A stretch of DNA of 64,000 nucleotides from AC-49 sp963817035 (GTDB lineage Bacteria; Actinomycetota; Thermoleophilia; Solirubrobacterales; Solirubrobacteraceae). Under the pieces are notes generated by a model, which made no database searches, was not told the DNA's origin, and was given only the letters and a program-made list of their open reading frames with translations. The stretch's first letter is position 1, and the number at the start of each line of letters is the position of its first letter. Below are positions 63,084 to 64,000 of this stretch, piece by piece. The stretch spans positions 1,612,001 to 1,676,000 of the forward strand of contig CAWFMM010000004.1 in assembly GCA_963817035.1 (NCBI GenBank). Reading direction: 5' to 3'. A program made the position numbers and the translations under genes.

Positions 63084-64000
63084 ACCGGATCGACGCCAGC
63101 AGCCACAACCCCACGCCGGTGAACCCGACCATCGCGGTCAGCATCCACGCCTGGGAGCGGCTGGCGTCGCGGGTGTCTCCGTAGAGCACGAGTGCGCGGT
63201 CGTGGGCGAGGATCGTCGCGGCCACGTGGCCGGCGACGAGCGCGCCGACCTGGGCGTACCAGACGACGCCGCGCCCGAGGAATCGGTCGATGCCGACGCC
63301 CGCGGTGCCGAACAGGTCGCTGCCGTGGCCGAGCGGGTCGGAGGCCAGCGCGATCAGCCCCTGACCCTGAAAGACCAGGAACGTGAAGTAGTGAGCGACC
63401 GCGTACCCGGCGGCGATGGGGATCAGCGTGTGCGCGAACGCGCGGCTCAGCTCGACCCGGTCTCGCGCCGGGTCCAACCCCGCCACGCCGCCGATTCCGA
63501 GCCGATAGACCCCGGCGACGACGCCGACCGCGAGCGCCAGGCCCAGCGTGCCGACGATCTCGCTCGACGCGCTCGGCCCGAGGCCGAGATGCCCGACGCC
63601 GCGCAGGAAGCCTGGCAGTGCCTCGGCCCACTGGCTCGTGCTCGACAGCCCGTCGTACGCCGTCGCGCCGATCATCGCGACGACGAGTGTCACCGTCCCG
63701 GGCCGTGCGACGCGCCCCGTGGCCCCCGATAGCAGCGGTCGGCGCCACAGCTCGCGGCCGCGGCGCTCGAATACCGACAGCCGCGCGTACAGACCGAAGA
63801 CGACACCGAACGTATCGGCGTTCGCGGTCCACGCCGGCTCGCCGTAGCGCGCCATCCCGGCGAGCTGGACGAGCAAGTAGACGACGGCGAGCACCGCCAG
63901 GACGCGCGGGTCATCGCGGTTGACGAACACGAGCTCGAGCCACGCGAACCCCAGCAACCCGACGACCGCCGGCCAGTGCCCGAGCCGCGGCGGATACGGG
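63082..64000 (-). CDS. Polytopic membrane protein (5' end outside window)
   Basis: 306 codons are visible and the frame is open at base 64000 (PYPPRLGHWPAVVG precedes a TTG at 63957). About eight membrane segments, including VLAVVYLLVQLAG, IVGTLGLALAVGVVAGVYRL and the end MVGFTGVGLWLLASI; an internal HTLIPIAAGYAVAHYFTFLV carries two histidines in a membrane setting. Proteins of this kind occur widely in actinobacteria, sometimes labelled fenitrothion hydrolase; that label is not supported by any catalytic motif here. Confidence 0.75.
   Translation of the reverse strand, partial: PYPPRLGHWPAVVGLLGFAWLELVFVNRDDPRVLAVLAVVYLLVQLAGMARYGEPAWTANADTFGVVFGLYARLSVFERRGRELWRRPLLSGATGRVARPGTVTLVVAMIGATAYDGLSSTSQWAEALPGFLRGVGHLGLGPSASSEIVGTLGLALAVGVVAGVYRLGIGGVAGLDPARDRVELSRAFAHTLIPIAAGYAVAHYFTFLVFQGQGLIALASDPLGHGSDLFGTAGVGIDRFLGRGVVWYAQVGALVAGHVAATILAHDRALVLYGDTRDASRSQAWMLTAMVGFTGVGLWLLASIR

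Overview
The window is high-GC actinobacterial chromosome, most likely class Thermoleophilia (order Solirubrobacterales or a close relative). The inference rests on GC-rich codon use, many GTG/TTG starts, and an alaS-ruvX-mltG-aroE-pilBTC / pilMNO-aroC-aroKB-aroQ-pepP-efp-nusB gene order in which shikimate genes and a type IV pilus share one neighbourhood. No plasmid, phage, IS or CRISPR signature was seen.

Layout. 1-7080 (minus strand): efp-nusB-xseB-ispA-dxs then tlyA-nadK-recN (recN runs off the left edge), mostly joined by 4-bp stop/start overlaps. 7269-8516: a plus-strand membrane protein wedged between efp and pepP. 8521-12699 (minus): aroC-aroKB-aroQ-pepP, the common aromatic pathway with shikimate kinase fused to dehydroquinate synthase. 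12748-21588 (minus): type IV pilus genes (pilM-pilN-pilO-PilP-like protein, prepilin peptidase, three minor pilins, major pilin). 21773-24556: a cupredoxin-like membrane protein, a small zinc-ribbon protein, gluQ and rnd. 24557-31399 (minus): pilus motors and platform (pilB, pilT, pilC) behind aroE and mltG. 31396-38807 (minus): ruvX, alaS, an IscU-like/MnmA fusion, a thioredoxin-like lipoprotein-type protein, hisS, an MBL hydrolase. 39310-46829: formiminotransferase, aldehyde dehydrogenase, tRNA-Met(CAU), a chagasin-type inhibitor, a strip of decayed catabolic genes, a GntR/FCD regulator, a GH3 protein and a benzoylformate-decarboxylase-like enzyme. 46753-50136 (minus): a three-gene module of response regulator-thioredoxin reductase fusion, cNMP-domain histidine kinase and UBP zinc finger. 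50176-53649: a secreted protein with eight DUF11-like repeats and a PASTA-like tail. 53715-57809: arginine decarboxylase, agmatine deiminase, N-carbamoylputrescine amidase and a methyltransferase, a complete arginine-to-putrescine route. 57809-64000: quinone oxidoreductase, SHOCT protein, extended SDR, coiled-coil/M15 peptidase, alpha/beta hydrolase and a membrane protein that leaves the window.

How they fit. The pilus is split over two loci. Three of its operons (pilM, minor pilins, pilA) are preceded by TCAA-N15-nCGA type sequences resembling sigma-28 (FliA/WhiG family) promoters, suggesting joint control. Isoprenoid precursor synthesis (dxs, ispA), translation factors and repair genes form a housekeeping block. 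The 40-47 kb part is the most fluid: it has truncated and frameshifted remnants of a VOC protein, an alcohol dehydrogenase and a cupin dioxygenase.

Caution. Several otherwise intact genes (pilN, the SHOCT gene, the M15 peptidase gene, probably the benzoylformate decarboxylase end) each need a one-base correction, so the sequence may carry residual indel errors.
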